A stretch of DNA of 48,896 nt from Burkholderiales bacterium. GTDB lineage: Bacteria > Pseudomonadota > Gammaproteobacteria > Burkholderiales > SG8-41. Under the pieces are notes generated by a model that was given only the letters and a program-made list of their open reading frames with translations, searched no databases and had not been told where the DNA came from. The stretch lies in the NCBI GenBank assembly GCA_019744975.1, contig JAIETP010000021.1, positions 1 through 48,896 of the forward strand. The letters run 5' to 3'. The translations under genes were made by a program, and so were the position numbers. Of this stretch, positions 19,316 to 29,625 are shown in pieces (position 1 is the first letter of the stretch; every line of letters starts with the position of its first letter).

Positions 19316-19942
19316 ATGACCCGCAGCAAGACCAGCAAAGCGTGGATGCAGGAGCATGTCAACGATCCCTATGTGCGGCGCGCACAGACGGAAGGCATGC
19401 GTTCACGCGCGGCCTACAAACTGCAGCAGCTTGCCGAGCGCGACAAGCTGCTGAAACCGGGCATGACCGTGGTCGATCTGGGTGCTGCGCCTGGCGGCTG
19501 GTCGCAGGTGGCGGGCCGCATCGCCGGTGAAACCGGGCGCGTGGTGGCGGTGGACTTGCTGGAAATGACCCCTGTCGCGGGTGTGAAATTCATTCACGGG
19601 GATTTTGGCGAGGATGCCGTGCTGGCGGAGGTGCAGCAGGCCATCGGTGGTGGCGGGGTGGACCTTGTGCTTTCGGATATGGCCCCCAACATCAGTGGTG
19701 TTGCAAGCGTGGATCAGGCGCGCAGCGTGGCTCTGGCCGAACTGGCACTGGATTTTGCCGTCAACCATCTGAAACCTCAGGGGAATTTTCTGGTCAAAGT
19801 GTTCCAGGGCTCGGGGTTTGAGGCCCTGGTGGCGGACATCCGGCGCAAGTTTGTCCAAGTCATGATTCGCAAGCCCGAAGCTTCCCGCAGTCGCTCCAGC
19901 GAAGTCTATGTCGTGGCCAAAGGCCTGAAGGCCCGCGGCTGA
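19316..19942 (+). CDS. rlmE: 23S rRNA 2'-O-ribose U2552 methyltransferase RlmE (FtsJ/RrmJ)
   Basis: RlmE methylates U2552 of 23S rRNA in the 50S subunit using S-adenosylmethionine. The 208 residues match the family. The K-D-K-E catalytic set is visible: Lys35 ([11 protein letters not shown]), Asp121 (SDMAPNISG), Lys161 (FLVKVFQG), Glu196 (SSEVYVV). The SAM motif is [13 protein letters not shown] (52-64). It precedes ftsH, the usual rlmE-ftsH pair. Confidence 0.96.
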   Translation: MTRSKTSKAWMQEHVNDPYVRRAQTEGMRSRAAYKLQQLAERDKLLKPGMTVVDLGAAPGGWSQVAGRIAGETGRVVAVDLLEMTPVAGVKFIHGDFGEDAVLAEVQQAIGGGGVDLVLSDMAPNISGVASVDQARSVALAELALDFAVNHLKPQGNFLVKVFQGSGFEALVADIRRKFVQVMIRKPEASRSRSSEVYVVAKGLKARG

Positions 19943-20058
19943 GGGTTCCGCAACCGGTGTTGATGCTGCAGCGCAGGGAAAAAGAGTCTAGAATTGAATC
20001 ACTTACGGTTATTTTGTGCGGCGGCGGTCCCCTGGGTCGCGCGCAACGAGGAGCGATA

Positions 20059-21948
20059 TTGAACAACCTGATGAAAAACATGGCGATCTGGCTGGTGATC
20101 GCGTTGGTGTTGATGACGGTATTCAACCAATTCAACGCGCGGCAGACCACGCAGAAGGCCATGGAATATTCCCAGTTCATCGACGAGGTGAAGCAGGGCA
20201 GGATTGCCAAGGTCACCATCGAAGGCCGCGTGGTGAAGGGCGTCAAGTCCACCGGCGAGAAATTCACCACCTATGCGCCCTCCGACATCTGGATGGTCAC
20301 CGACCTGCTGAAGAACGGTGTCATCGTCGAAGCCAAGCCCGAGGAGGAACCCTCGCTGCTGATGAATATTTTCGTCTCGTGGTTCCCGATGCTGCTGCTG
20401 ATCGGCGTGTGGGTGTTTTTCATGCGCCAGATGCAGGGCGGAGGACGCGGCGGCGCGTTTTCCTTCGGCAAGAGCCGTGCGCGCATGCTCGACGAAAACA
20501 ACAACACGGTGACCTTCGCCGATGTTGCCGGCTGTGAAGAAGCCAAGGACGAAGTTTCCGAGTTGGTCGAATTCCTGCGCGACCCGTCGAAATTCCAGAA
20601 GCTTGGCGGGCGTATTCCGCGCGGCGTGCTGATGGTCGGTAATCCGGGCACCGGCAAGACGCTGCTCGCACGCGCCATCGCCGGCGAGGCCAAGGTGCCG
20701 TTTTTCTCGATCTCCGGTTCGGATTTCGTCGAGATGTTCGTCGGTGTGGGCGCGGCCCGCGTACGCGACATGTTCGAGAACGCCAAAAAACATGCACCCT
20801 GCATTGTGTTCATCGATGAAATTGACGCAGTCGGTCGCCAGCGCGGCGCAGGCCTCGGCGGCGGCAATGACGAACGCGAGCAGACTTTGAATCAGTTGCT
20901 GGTGGAGATGGACGGCTTCGAGGCCAACTCGGGCGTCATCATCATCGCCGCGACCAACCGTCCTGACGTGCTGGATCCGGCGCTGATGCGTCCGGGCCGT
21001 TTCGATCGCCAGGTTGTGGTGCCGCTGCCCGACATCCGCGGCCGCGAACAGATTCTGCTGGTGCACATGCGCAAGGTGCCGGTGGCGCCCGACGTCAAGG
21101 CTGACATCATCGGCCGCGGCACACCGGGATTCTCCGGCGCGGATCTGGCCAACCTGGTCAACGAAGCTGCGCTGTTCGCTGCGCGCGGCAACAAGCGCCT
21201 GGTCGACATGGAAGACTTCGAGCGCGCGAAGGACAAGATCATCATGGGCGCCGAGCGCCGCTCGATGGTCATGCCGGAACACGAGCGTCGCAACACCGCC
21301 TACCACGAGGCAGGTCACGCGCTGGTCGCCCGCCGCCTGTCGCGGACCGATCCGGTGCACAAGGTCACCATCATTCCGCGCGGCCGTGCGCTGGGGGTGA
21401 CCATGCAGTTGCCGACGGAAGATCGCTACAGTATGGACAAGGAGCAGATCCTGCAGAACATCGCAGTGCTGTTCGGCGGCCGCATCGCCGAGGAGGTGTT
21501 CATGGGGCAGATGACCACCGGCGCCTCCAACGACTTCGAGCGTGCCACTGAAATGGCGCGCAACATGGTGATGCGCTGGGGCATGAGCGACAGTCTGGGG
21601 CCGATGGTCTACGGCGAGAACGAGGGTGAAGTGTTCCTCGGCCGTTCGATCACCACGCACAAAAACGTATCGGAGACGACCATGCAGCAGGTCGATGCCG
21701 AGATCCGTCGCATCATTGACCAGCAGTACGCTCTCGCGCGCAAGCTGATCGAGGAAGATCGCGAAAAGGTCGAAGCCATGGCCAAGGCGCTGCTGGAATG
21801 GGAAACCATCGATGCCGACCAGATCAACGACATCATGGAAGGCCGCCCGCCGCGCGCGCCCAAGCCGGTTGCTGCGCAGCCGCCGAAGCCGCCGCGGGAC
21901 AGCACGCCGGGTGCGACCGCGACCAGCAAACCGGCCGCAGAAGCTTAA
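20059..21948 (+). CDS. ftsH: ATP-dependent zinc metalloprotease FtsH
   Basis: FtsH is a hexameric inner-membrane protease that degrades sigma-32, LpxC and damaged membrane proteins. I choose TTG at 20059: GAGGAG lies 5 bp before it, and the protein then starts (M)[18 protein letters not shown] as betaproteobacterial FtsH does; the longer frame from 19957 adds 34 unrelated residues. The result is 629 residues: TM1 at 8-24, a periplasmic segment, TM2 at 103-123, Walker A GNPGTGKT 194-201, Walker B IVFIDEID near 250, the AAA second region of homology [18 protein letters not shown], and the zinc motif HEAGH near 416. The C-terminus is a Pro/Ala-rich tail. Confidence 0.95.
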   Translation: MNNLMKNMAIWLVIALVLMTVFNQFNARQTTQKAMEYSQFIDEVKQGRIAKVTIEGRVVKGVKSTGEKFTTYAPSDIWMVTDLLKNGVIVEAKPEEEPSLLMNIFVSWFPMLLLIGVWVFFMRQMQGGGRGGAFSFGKSRARMLDENNNTVTFADVAGCEEAKDEVSELVEFLRDPSKFQKLGGRIPRGVLMVGNPGTGKTLLARAIAGEAKVPFFSISGSDFVEMFVGVGAARVRDMFENAKKHAPCIVFIDEIDAVGRQRGAGLGGGNDEREQTLNQLLVEMDGFEANSGVIIIAATNRPDVLDPALMRPGRFDRQVVVPLPDIRGREQILLVHMRKVPVAPDVKADIIGRGTPGFSGADLANLVNEAALFAARGNKRLVDMEDFERAKDKIIMGAERRSMVMPEHERRNTAYHEAGHALVARRLSRTDPVHKVTIIPRGRALGVTMQLPTEDRYSMDKEQILQNIAVLFGGRIAEEVFMGQMTTGASNDFERATEMARNMVMRWGMSDSLGPMVYGENEGEVFLGRSITTHKNVSETTMQQVDAEIRRIIDQQYALARKLIEEDREKVEAMAKALLEWETIDADQINDIMEGRPPRAPKPVAAQPPKPPRDSTPGATATSKPAAEA

Positions 21949-21966
21949 GCGCGCCTGCGGCGCGCT

Positions 21967-22060
21967 GTGAAGGAGTGAATGTGTGAAGTGGTGAATGGGT
22001 AACGGCAGTTGTGCCGGTTTTTATTCACTTCTTCACTCCTTCACCTATTCACTCGTTCAC
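21967..22060. repeat. GTRA-octamer inverted array, locus E (ftsH/folP gap)
   Basis: The left arm 21967-22006 has GTGAAGGA, GTGAATGT, GTGAAGTG, GTGAATGG, GTAACGGC. The right arm 22021-22060 has TTATTCAC, TTCTTCAC, TCCTTCAC, CTATTCAC, TCGTTCAC. Both are five units in perfect 8-bp phase around a 14-bp loop. folP starts 1 bp after the array. Confidence 0.88.
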
Positions 22061-22061
22061 G

Positions 22062-22889
22062 ATGTTCCTCAACTGCGGCAGATTCCGTCTCACACTGGAC
22101 CGCCCATTGCTGATGGGCGTGATCAACGTCACCCCCGATTCTTTTTCCGACGGCGGCCTTTACCTGAATACTGCCGCGGCGGTGGCGCATGCCCGGCAAC
22201 TGATCGACGAAGGCGCCGACCTGCTTGACATCGGCGGTGAATCGACGCGGCCGGGCGCCGTGCCGGTGACGCTGGACGAGGAGCGCCGCCGTGTGCTGCC
22301 GGTGCTTGAAGCGCTGGCTGATGCCGGCGTGCCCCTGTCGATCGATACCCAGAAACCCGAACTGATGCGCGAAGCCGCGGCGGCCGGTGCGGCCATGATC
22401 AACGACGTCAACGGGTTTGAGGCCCAGGGCGCACTGGCCGCAGTCGCCGCCGGTCATTGTGCGATCTGCATCATGCACAAGCAGGGCAGTCCGCAGGACA
22501 TGCAGCAGTCACCGCAATACACCGACGTGGTGACCGAAGTCCGTGATTACCTGCAACAACGTGTTGCAGCGGCACAGCAGGCCGGCGTGAGCCGGGAACG
22601 ACTGCTGGTTGATCCGGGTTTCGGTTTCGGCAAGACGCTGAACCATAACCTCGAACTGCTGCGGCGACTGGATGAAATCGCAGCGCCGGGTGTGCCGGTG
22701 CTGGCGGGGCTGTCCCGCAAGTCGATGATCGGAAAACTCACCGGCAGAGACGCCGGTGACCGTCTGGCCGGCAGCGTTGCGGCGGCGTTGTTTGCCGTGC
22801 AGCGGGGTGCTGCCATCGTGCGGGTGCACGATGTGGCGGCGACGCGGGATGCGCTTGCTGTATGGGGTGCGGTAAACAAACCCCATTAA
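22062..22889 (+). CDS. folP: Dihydropteroate synthase
   Basis: FolP condenses p-aminobenzoate with dihydropterin pyrophosphate in folate synthesis and is the sulfonamide target. The ATG at 22062 gives 275 residues starting MFLNCGRFRLTLDRPLLMG; the in-frame ATG at 22011 would translate the repeat array. Motifs: GVINVTPDSFSDGG (pterin and phosphate loop 1), DIGGESTRPGA (loop 2), INDVNGF, DPGFGFGKT, and GLSRKSMIG near the C-terminus. It lies between ftsH and glmM as in many betaproteobacteria. No normal Shine-Dalgarno remains because the array abuts the start. Confidence 0.95.
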   Translation: MFLNCGRFRLTLDRPLLMGVINVTPDSFSDGGLYLNTAAAVAHARQLIDEGADLLDIGGESTRPGAVPVTLDEERRRVLPVLEALADAGVPLSIDTQKPELMREAAAAGAAMINDVNGFEAQGALAAVAAGHCAICIMHKQGSPQDMQQSPQYTDVVTEVRDYLQQRVAAAQQAGVSRERLLVDPGFGFGKTLNHNLELLRRLDEIAAPGVPVLAGLSRKSMIGKLTGRDAGDRLAGSVAAALFAVQRGAAIVRVHDVAATRDALAVWGAVNKPH

Positions 22890-23079
22890 CCGCCAAGGCG
22901 CAACTGCGTTTTCACCGCCAAGACGCCAAGAAGACAAAAAACGCGAACGGGTTTCAGGGCGGGCAACCGAGTTTTTCCCTCTTGGGTTTGCTGTTATTCT
23001 TCCGCTTTTCTTGTCGGCCTTGGCGTACCCGTCGAGCGGGTATTAAAAAGAATCTTGGCGGTAAAAAATTCTTGGTGTT
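22889..23079. repeat. CGCCAAG-type inverted repeat filling the folP/glmM gap
   Basis: On the left, ACCGCCAAGGCGC (22889) and CACCGCCAAGACGCCAAG (22913-22930). On the right, the inverted forms CCTTGGCGT (23018), TCTTGGCGGT (23053) and TCTTGGTGTT (23070). The core is about 8-9 bp (ACGCCAAG) and the loop about 85 bp. It is built like the octamer loci but with a different unit. Confidence 0.65.
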
Positions 23080-23085
23080 AAAAAA

Positions 23086-24429
23086 ATGAGCAGAAAATAT
23101 TTCGGCACCGACGGCGTGCGCGGCACGGTGGGTGTCGCACCGATCACCCCGGACTTCGTGATGCGTCTCGGTTATGCCGCAGGCAAGGTGCTGGCGCGCA
23201 AGGCCGGCCGCGAACGCCCGGCGGTGCTGATCGGCAAGGACACCCGGGTGTCCGGTTACATGCTGGAGTCCGCGCTGGAAGCCGGGCTGTCGGCCGCCGG
23301 GGTCGATGTATTGCTGGTGGGCCCCATGCCGACGCCCGGCGTGGCGTATCTGACCCGCGCGCTGCGTTTGTCCGCCGGCATCGTCATCAGTGCTTCGCAC
23401 AACCCATACCAGGACAACGGTATCAAGTTTTTTTCCGCTTCCGGCGCCAAGCTTGACGACGCGACCGAGTCTGCGATCGAGGCCGCACTCGACAAACCCC
23501 TGCGATGCGCTAAATCTGCGGGACTGGGCAAAGCGAGGCGCGTCGAGGATGCGGCGGGACGTTATATCGAATTCTGCAAAAGCACCTTCCCGGCCAATCT
23601 CGATCTGCGTGGTTTGCGCATCGCTGTGGACTGCGCGCACGGCGCCGGGTACCACATCGCACCCCATGTGTTTCATGAACTCGGTGCCGAGGTGGTCACG
23701 GTCGGTGCAGGCCCCGATGGCTTCAATATCAACAAAGGCGTCGGTGCGACGCATCCGGAGTCATTGCGGAATGCGGTGAAAAAGGCCAGGGCCGATGTCG
23801 GCATCGCACTTGACGGCGACGGTGATCGCCTGATCATGGCGGATGCCGCCGGACGCGTCTATGACGGTGATGAGTTGTTGTATGTCATTGCGGCGCATCG
23901 CAAACGTTCGCGGGTGCTGCAGGGGGGCGTGGTCGGCACGCAGATGACCAACCTGGCGATGGCGCAGGCGCTGGCCAGATTAAAAATCCCGTTCGCCCGC
24001 GCCAAAGTGGGCGATCGTCATGTGCTGGAGATGCTGGAGTCGCGCGGCTGGCAGCTGGGCGGCGAGAATTCCGGGCATATCGTTTGCCTCGACAGGCACA
24101 CCACTGGCGACGCAATAGTCTCGGCGCTGCAGGTGCTGCAGGCCTTGCTCAGTACAAAAAACACGCTGGCGAAGGCGGTGGATTTTGCGTTGTATCCGCA
24201 GGTGCTGATCAATGTGCGGGTAAACAAGGGTGCCGCGGGTCAGATTATTGCCGCTCCAGCGGTGCAAAAGGCGGTGGTGGCGGCGGAGCGTGCGCTGGGT
24301 GATGCCGGACGGGTGTTGCTGCGCTCCTCCGGGACCGAACCCGTGATCAGGGTCATGGTGGAGGGCAGCGCCCGCACTCTGGTGAAACGATGCGCCGCGG
24401 CTGTTGCAAAGGTGGTTGAGGCGCAGTAG
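23086..24429 (+). CDS. glmM: Phosphoglucosamine mutase
   Basis: GlmM converts glucosamine-6-phosphate to glucosamine-1-phosphate for UDP-GlcNAc, hence peptidoglycan and LPS. The 447 residues match the family. [14 protein letters not shown] is at 3-16. The phosphoserine loop is [16 protein letters not shown], with Ser near 103. The metal loop is LDGDGDRL (about 242-250), the sugar loop GGENSGH, and the phosphate-binding [15 protein letters not shown] is near the C-terminus. It converges with pstB. Confidence 0.96.
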   Translation: MSRKYFGTDGVRGTVGVAPITPDFVMRLGYAAGKVLARKAGRERPAVLIGKDTRVSGYMLESALEAGLSAAGVDVLLVGPMPTPGVAYLTRALRLSAGIVISASHNPYQDNGIKFFSASGAKLDDATESAIEAALDKPLRCAKSAGLGKARRVEDAAGRYIEFCKSTFPANLDLRGLRIAVDCAHGAGYHIAPHVFHELGAEVVTVGAGPDGFNINKGVGATHPESLRNAVKKARADVGIALDGDGDRLIMADAAGRVYDGDELLYVIAAHRKRSRVLQGGVVGTQMTNLAMAQALARLKIPFARAKVGDRHVLEMLESRGWQLGGENSGHIVCLDRHTTGDAIVSALQVLQALLSTKNTLAKAVDFALYPQVLINVRVNKGAAGQIIAAPAVQKAVVAAERALGDAGRVLLRSSGTEPVIRVMVEGSARTLVKRCAAAVAKVVEAQ

Positions 24430-24456
24430 GCGTTGGCCGCCTGAACAGCCGCCGGC

Positions 24457-25236
24457 TTATCCGAAACGGCCGGTGATGTAGTCTTCAGTCGCCTGTTTCT
24501 GCGGTTTGATGAAAAGACGGCTGGTTTCACCGTATTCGACCATTTCACCGAGATACATGTAAGAGGTGAAGTCGGAGACCCGGGCGGCCTGCTGCATGTT
24601 GTGAGTCACGATTGCCACCGTGTATTCCGATTTGAGCTCGTGGACCAGTTCCTCGATTTTGGCGGTGGAGATCGGATCCAGTGCGGAGGTGGGTTCATCC
24701 AGCAGGATCACCGACGGTTTCACCGCGACCGAGCGCGCGATGCACAGGCGTTGTTGCTGGCCACCTGACAGGGCAAGGCCGCTCTGGTTGAGTTTGTCCT
24801 TGGCCTCATTCCACAGCGCAGTCTTGGTCAGCGCCCATTCTACCCGCTCATCCATCGCGCCTTTGCCGAGATTTTCGTAAAGCCGCACACCAAAAGCGAT
24901 GTTGTCGTAGATCGACATGGGGAATGGGGTGGGTTTTTGGAAAACCATGCCGATCCTGGCGCGCAGCAGGTTCAGGTCCTGGCTGGAATCGAGGATGTTC
25001 TGGCCGTAAAAGTTGATCTCGCCCTCGGCTCGTTGACCCGGATACAGGCTGTACATGCGATTCAGCGTCCGCAACAGGGTGGATTTTCCGCAACCCGAAG
25101 GTCCGATGAAGGCAGTCACCTTGTGCTCGACGATGTCGAGATTGATGTTCCTCAGACCCTGAAATTTTCCGTAATAAAAATTCAGATTGCGGATTTGGAT
25201 CGCTGTCTTGAGTGCTGGTTGCGGGCTGTCGCTCAT
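24457..25236 (-). CDS. pstB: Phosphate ABC transporter ATP-binding protein PstB
   Basis: PstB powers high-affinity phosphate import through PstA/PstC. I take the ATG at 25236 ([20 protein letters not shown]), 259 residues as usual; the frame is open further upstream but that part is antisense-like. Walker A is GPSGCGKST, the Q-loop region [20 protein letters not shown] is a PstB hallmark, the signature is [14 protein letters not shown], and Walker B is [13 protein letters not shown]. Last gene of the pstSCAB operon. No phoU follows; glmM converges from the other side. Confidence 0.96.
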   Translation of the reverse strand: MSDSPQPALKTAIQIRNLNFYYGKFQGLRNINLDIVEHKVTAFIGPSGCGKSTLLRTLNRMYSLYPGQRAEGEINFYGQNILDSSQDLNLLRARIGMVFQKPTPFPMSIYDNIAFGVRLYENLGKGAMDERVEWALTKTALWNEAKDKLNQSGLALSGGQQQRLCIARSVAVKPSVILLDEPTSALDPISTAKIEELVHELKSEYTVAIVTHNMQQAARVSDFTSYMYLGEMVEYGETSRLFIKPQKQATEDYITGRFG

Positions 25237-25295
25237 AACGGGCTCTTTGGGTTTTCTGCGGAAATGGTTGCGATCATCAAACAAGGCTGATGTTG

Positions 25296-26144
25296 TCAGC
25301 TGGAGATTTTTTCCCGGAAAAACACCCGGGCCAGGATGTTCAGCACCAGCACCGTCAGGGTGATCAGCAGGGCGCCGCCCCAGGCCAGACGCACCCAATT
25401 GTCGTAAGGACTGAGGGCGAACTGGAAGATCACCACTGGCAGGTTGGACATGGGGCCATTCATGTCCAGGGAGAAGAATTGGTTGTTCAGTGCGGTAAAG
25501 AGCAAGGGGGCGGTCTCGCCGCTGATCCGGGCAAGCGCCAGCAGTACGCCGGTGACAACACCAGCCTTGGCGGCACGCAAGGTGACCATGGTGGCCACTT
25601 TCCACCGCGGTGCGCCCAGGGCGAAAGCGGCCTCACGCAGGCTGCCCGGAACCAGCCGCAACATGTTTTCGGTCGTCCGGAGCACCACGGGAATCGCGAT
25701 CAGGGAGAGCGCTATGGTTCCCGCCCAGCCGGAAAAATGCTTCACCTGGGCAACCAGAATCGCATAGACAAACAGACCCAGAACGATAGAGGGCGCACTG
25801 AGCATGATGTCGGTCATGAAGCGGGTGATTTCGGCGGTCTTGCTGGTATCACCGTATTCGGCCAGATAGATGCCGGCAAGAATGCCGATGGGGGTGCTGA
25901 CCAGAGTTGCAAATCCGACCAGCATCAGGCTGCCGACGATGGCATTGGCAAGGCCGCCACCCTCGGTGCCGGGAGCCGGCGTCGAGTGGAAGAACATATT
26001 GAAGTCGAGTGCCTTGAAGCCGTTAATGAACAATACCGACAGGATCCAGAGCAGCACGAATAACCCCAGTGCCATTGCCAGCATCGACAGTGATATGCCG
26101 ATCCGGTTGATCAGGATGCGTTTGCGGTAGAGATTCTGGTTCAT
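25296..26144 (-). CDS. pstA: Phosphate ABC transporter permease PstA
   Basis: One of the two inner-membrane channel subunits of the Pst system. 282 residues with about six transmembrane helices, the first near 14-40 ([22 protein letters not shown]). The EAA-type loop that contacts PstB contains [24 protein letters not shown], and [12 protein letters not shown] is a PstA landmark. It ends 59 bp before pstB and follows pstC by 28 bp. Confidence 0.95.
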   Translation of the reverse strand: MNQNLYRKRILINRIGISLSMLAMALGLFVLLWILSVLFINGFKALDFNMFFHSTPAPGTEGGGLANAIVGSLMLVGFATLVSTPIGILAGIYLAEYGDTSKTAEITRFMTDIMLSAPSIVLGLFVYAILVAQVKHFSGWAGTIALSLIAIPVVLRTTENMLRLVPGSLREAAFALGAPRWKVATMVTLRAAKAGVVTGVLLALARISGETAPLLFTALNNQFFSLDMNGPMSNLPVVIFQFALSPYDNWVRLAWGGALLITLTVLVLNILARVFFREKISS

Positions 26145-26172
26145 GGTGTTGGTTTGCCCGGTGTGACCCGGT

Positions 26173-27231
26173 TCAGGTTTTCAGGCCCTTGGCCCGTTCG
26201 GTGCGGATGATCAGGATTTTCGCGGCTGCCAGCACGAAGAAAGTAATCACGAACAGCAGCAGGCCGAGTGCGAACAGCGTTGACAGATGGAAATCCGCCG
26301 CCTCGCCGAACTCGTTGGCCAGTGTCGACGCAATGGATGAGCCGGGGGAGAACAGGGAGGCGCTGATGCGTTGCGAGTTGCCGATGACAAAAGTAACCGC
26401 CATGGTTTCACCAAGCGCCCGGCCCAGGCCCAGCATCACGCCGCCAATGACGCCCTGCTGCGTGTAAGGCAGCACGATGTGGCGCACCACTTCCCATGTT
26501 GTGCAGCCCACGCCGTAGGCTGATTCACGCAGGATCGGCGGCACAATTTCGAATACGTCACGCATCACCGCAGCGATGAAGGGCAGGATCATGAAGGCGA
26601 GTATCAGGCCCGCCGCGAGGATGCCGATGCCGTTCATGGCGCCGCCAAACAGCGGACCGATCAGGGGCATCTGGCCCAGGGTGGATTGCAGCGCGGGCTG
26701 CCCGTACTCGGCAAACAGGGGTGCAAAAATAAACAGGCCGAACATGCCGTAGATGATGGAAGGCACGGCGGCCAGCAGTTCAATGGCGGTGCCCAGCGGT
26801 CGGCGCAACCAGGTCGGACAGGTCTCGGTCAGGAAGAGCGCGATGCCGAAACTCAAGGGCATTGCGATCAATATGGCGATGGTCGCGCTGGCCAGCGTGC
26901 CGAAAATCGCGATCGCTGCGCCGAATTCTTCATTGATTATGTCCCACTCGACCCGCCAGATGAACTCGATGCCGAACTTCTTGAATGTCGGCCACGCCAC
27001 CATGGCGAGAGAGACCAGCAGGCCGATCAGCGAGACCAGCACAATCAGTGAAAAACTCAGGGTGACTTTATGAAATATGAAATCCTGGAGGCGCTGCTTT
27101 TTGACGGTTTGCAGGCGACGTTTGTCAAGCATGCCGCTGTCTGCGGTTGAGGGATCCATGATCTGTTCTTTGCTGAAGTTCAACGGATTTTTGTCAGCAA
27201 GGATACCGCTGTCCGCGGGTGACGTGTTCAT
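26173..27231 (-). CDS. pstC: Phosphate ABC transporter permease PstC
   Basis: Partner permease of PstA. 352 residues with about six TM helices starting near residue 57. The cytoplasmic EAA-type loop is [21 protein letters not shown], and [18 protein letters not shown] is conserved. I keep the ATG at 27231 because CCGGAG precedes it; a second in-frame ATG at 27159 has no clear ribosome site. The N-terminal cytosolic tail contains the same short phrase twice, ADSGILADK near residues 6-14 and ADSGMLDK near 30-37, as if duplicated. Confidence 0.93.
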   Translation of the reverse strand: MNTSPADSGILADKNPLNFSKEQIMDPSTADSGMLDKRRLQTVKKQRLQDFIFHKVTLSFSLIVLVSLIGLLVSLAMVAWPTFKKFGIEFIWRVEWDIINEEFGAAIAIFGTLASATIAILIAMPLSFGIALFLTETCPTWLRRPLGTAIELLAAVPSIIYGMFGLFIFAPLFAEYGQPALQSTLGQMPLIGPLFGGAMNGIGILAAGLILAFMILPFIAAVMRDVFEIVPPILRESAYGVGCTTWEVVRHIVLPYTQQGVIGGVMLGLGRALGETMAVTFVIGNSQRISASLFSPGSSIASTLANEFGEAADFHLSTLFALGLLLFVITFFVLAAAKILIIRTERAKGLKT

Positions 27232-27269
27232 GAACGCTCCGGAAATAAAACTTGAACCAGCATATTGCC

Positions 27270-27308
27270 TTTAAAAACAACAAGGAGTGCCCTTCCGGGC
27301 ACTCCTTG
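27270..27308 (-). terminator. Intrinsic terminator after pstS, before pstC
   Basis: The arms CAAGGAGTGCCC (27281-27292) and GGGCACTCCTTG (27297-27308) are perfectly complementary over 12 bp around a TTCC loop. On the minus strand the stem is followed by TTGTTTTTAAA. A partial terminator here would give more PstS than channel subunits, as is common for binding-protein operons. Confidence 0.85.
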
Positions 27309-27321
27309 TACGGCCTGAAGC

Positions 27322-28347
27322 TTATTTTGCGATCTGCGTCCAGACTTTTTCGGCAATTGCCTTGGTCAGAACATCCGGCAACGGAACATAGTCCAGTTCC
27401 AGCGCCATTTGTTTGCCATTCTTGAAGGCCCAGTCGAAGAACTTGAGCGCGTCCTGGGCCAGGGCCTTGTCGGTCGGGTTTTTGTACATCAGCACGAAGG
27501 TGGCGCCGGTGATGGGCCAGGAGTCGGCGCCCTTCTGGTTCACGAGCGAGACGCCCATGCCGGGTACGCTGAACCAGTCGGCGCCGGCTGCTGCTGCGGC
27601 GAAAGACTTGTCGTCAGGATCGACGTATTTGCCGTCACGGTTGCGCAATTGCAGATGCGGGATATTGTTTTTCTTGGCGTAGGCGTACTCGACATAACCA
27701 ATCGCACCCTTGACGCGGTTTACGTTGGCGGCAACACCTTCGTTACCCTTGCCGCCGACCGAGGTTGCGGCAGGCCATTTGACGGCGGCGCCTTTGCCGA
27801 CTTTGTTTTTCCATGCGCTGCTGACTTCGTTCAGATAGTCGGTGAAAATGAACGTGGTGCCGGAGCCGTCGGCGCGATGTACCACGGTGACCGACTGGTC
27901 CGGCAGCTTCTTGCCCGGGTTCAGCGCGGCGAGTTTGGGATCATTCCATTTCGAAATCGTGCCCATGAACAGTTCAGCAAGCACTTCGCCGGTCACCTTC
28001 AGCTCTCCGGGTTTGAAACCGTCGATGTTGATCACCGGCACCACGCCGCCCAGCACGGTGGGGAACTGCACCATGCCATCCTTGTCGAGTTCGGCGCCGC
28101 TAAGGGGGGCGTCGGTCCCGCCAAAGGTCACGGTTTTGGCACGGATCTGGCGGATGCCGCCGGAGGATCCGATGGACTGGTAATTGAGGCCGATGTTGGT
28201 GGATTTTTTATAGGCTTCGGCCCACTTGGCGTAAATCGGGTAAGGGAAAGTAGCGCCGGCTCCGGTAATGTCAGCAGCGTGAGCTGCGGATACCATCGCC
28301 AGGGCGGAGGCCGCGGCGACTGCAAATTTCTTGATGGCAGAATTCAT
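27322..28347 (-). CDS. pstS: Periplasmic phosphate-binding protein PstS
   Basis: PstS captures phosphate in the periplasm and delivers it to PstCA. The ATG at 28347 (MNSAIKKFAVAAASALAMVS) follows GAGGAA, giving 341 residues with a signal peptide cut after AHA; the longer frame is not supported. The mature protein begins ADITGAGATFPYPIYAKWAEAY, the PstS hallmark with phosphate-contact residues. SSGGIRQIRAKTVTFGGTDAPL and RADGSGTTFIFTDYL complete the site. It is the first gene of pstSCAB, 90 bp after acr3 ends beyond it, with a Pho-box-like site before it. Whether this PstS discriminates strongly against arsenate cannot be read here. Confidence 0.95.
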   Translation of the reverse strand: MNSAIKKFAVAAASALAMVSAAHAADITGAGATFPYPIYAKWAEAYKKSTNIGLNYQSIGSSGGIRQIRAKTVTFGGTDAPLSGAELDKDGMVQFPTVLGGVVPVINIDGFKPGELKVTGEVLAELFMGTISKWNDPKLAALNPGKKLPDQSVTVVHRADGSGTTFIFTDYLNEVSSAWKNKVGKGAAVKWPAATSVGGKGNEGVAANVNRVKGAIGYVEYAYAKKNNIPHLQLRNRDGKYVDPDDKSFAAAAAGADWFSVPGMGVSLVNQKGADSWPITGATFVLMYKNPTDKALAQDALKFFDWAFKNGKQMALELDYVPLPDVLTKAIAEKVWTQIAK

Positions 28348-28409
28348 ATGATTTTTCCTCGATAAATTTGAATAAGCGAATGAGACCATGTGGTTCACAG
28401 GCTGCATGG

Positions 28410-28443
28410 ACTCTACCGCTCAAATATTGCAGCAGGATGACAA
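28410..28443 (-). promoter_or_regulatory. Pho-box-like site and -10 of pstS
   Basis: Minus strand: TTGTCAT (28443-28437), CCTG, CTGCAAT (28432-28426). The PhoB consensus half-site is CTGTCAT with a 4-bp linker; the halves match 6/7 and 5/7. TAGAGT (28415-28410) lies 10 bp downstream, the position expected of a -10 when a Pho box replaces the -35. Confidence 0.55.
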
Positions 28444-28462
28444 TGTCACAATTCAATTAATC

Positions 28463-28483
28463 AAATAAAATCAATAAGTTACG
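28463..28483 (+). repeat. AT-rich dispersed motif, copy 5
   Basis: AAATAAAATCAATAAGTTACG, between the acr3 stop and the pstS promoter. Confidence 0.5.
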
Positions 28484-28497
28484 TAATCTCGGAGTGT

Positions 28498-29526
28498 TCA
28501 GTCGGCACGCGCCGATGATTTTTGGGGCTGCCAGGCATTGATCATGGCCACCAGTGTCAGCATCACCGGTACTTCCACCAGTACGCCGACAACCGTAGCC
28601 AGCGCCGCGCCGGAATTCAGGCCGAACAGGGAAATCGCGACAGCTACCGCCAGCTCAAAAAAATTGGAGGTACCGATCAGGCAGGCGGGGCCTGCGATGT
28701 TGTGCGGCAGCTTCAACCGCCTGGCCGCCCACCAGGCGATGAAAAAAATCCCGTATGTCTGCAGGACCAGCGGTACTGCAATCAATCCGATGATGGCCGG
28801 CTGCTTGACGATGGTGCCGGCCTGAAACCCGAACAACAGCACCACGGTGCCGATCAGTCCGCCCACCGACCACGATTTGAGCCGGGCTACGAATGTGCTG
28901 ACGGCATTCTGCGAACGCCTGACGAGGATGCAGCGGGTCGCCATGCCGGCCAGCAGTGGCAGCACCACGTAGAGCAGGGTGGAGAGCAGCAGGGTGGGCC
29001 AGGGCACGGTGATATCGGTCACGCCGAGCAACAGCCCGGCAATCGGGGCGAAGGCCACCACCATGATCAGGTCGTTGACCGAAACCTGCACCAGGGTGTA
29101 ACTGGCATCCCCCTTGACCAGCTGGCTCCACACAAAAACCATGGCGGTGCAGGGCGCCACCCCCAGCAGAATCATGCCGGCAATGTATTCGCTGGCGGAT
29201 TGTGGATCCACCCAGGCTGCGAACAGGTGGTTGAAAAAGAGCACGGCCAGCGCCGCCATGCTGAAGGGTTTGATCAGCCAGTTTATGACCAAGGTGAGTA
29301 CCAGGCCTTGCGGCTTGCGGCGCACCTGCCCGACCGCGCTCCAGTCAATCTGGATCATCATCGGATAAATCATCAGCCAGATGAAACCGGCGACCACCAG
29401 ATTGACGTGTGCGTATTCCAGCGATGCAATGATCTGGAAAAATCCGGGAACCATCAGGCCCAGCGCAACGCCGGCAGTCATGCCCAGGCCGATCCATGCG
29501 GTCAAATAACGCTCAAAAAATCCCAC
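28498..29526 (-). CDS. acr3: Arsenite efflux transporter, ACR3 family
   Basis: Acr3 exports As(III) across the inner membrane. 342 residues and about ten TM helices. The conserved cysteine is in [18 protein letters not shown], essential in characterised ACR3 proteins. [31 protein letters not shown] and [14 protein letters not shown] are further ACR3 landmarks. The BASS/ACR3 fold is unlike ArsB. It follows arsC on the same strand by 99 bp, making the reduce-and-export pair. Confidence 0.94.
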   Translation of the reverse strand: MGFFERYLTAWIGLGMTAGVALGLMVPGFFQIIASLEYAHVNLVVAGFIWLMIYPMMIQIDWSAVGQVRRKPQGLVLTLVINWLIKPFSMAALAVLFFNHLFAAWVDPQSASEYIAGMILLGVAPCTAMVFVWSQLVKGDASYTLVQVSVNDLIMVVAFAPIAGLLLGVTDITVPWPTLLLSTLLYVVLPLLAGMATRCILVRRSQNAVSTFVARLKSWSVGGLIGTVVLLFGFQAGTIVKQPAIIGLIAVPLVLQTYGIFFIAWWAARRLKLPHNIAGPACLIGTSNFFELAVAVAISLFGLNSGAALATVVGVLVEVPVMLTLVAMINAWQPQKSSARAD

Positions 29527-29625
29527 GCCCGCCCCTTTTGTTTAATTCTTTTTGTTCAAATCTTTTTATCCGGAATTTGTTGTTCCAGGCCCGGTGTCCG
29601 ACAGTGGGCGTAATCCGCAGCTTTT

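Noticed and set aside
19999-21660. 553-codon open frame antisense to ftsH
   Set aside because: Shadow of ftsH; no recognisable domain and composition typical of antisense translation.
22011-22061. Longer folP start
   Set aside because: The extra 17 codons translate the octamer array (IHFFTPSPIHSF), a repeat artefact; the family N-terminus begins at 22062.
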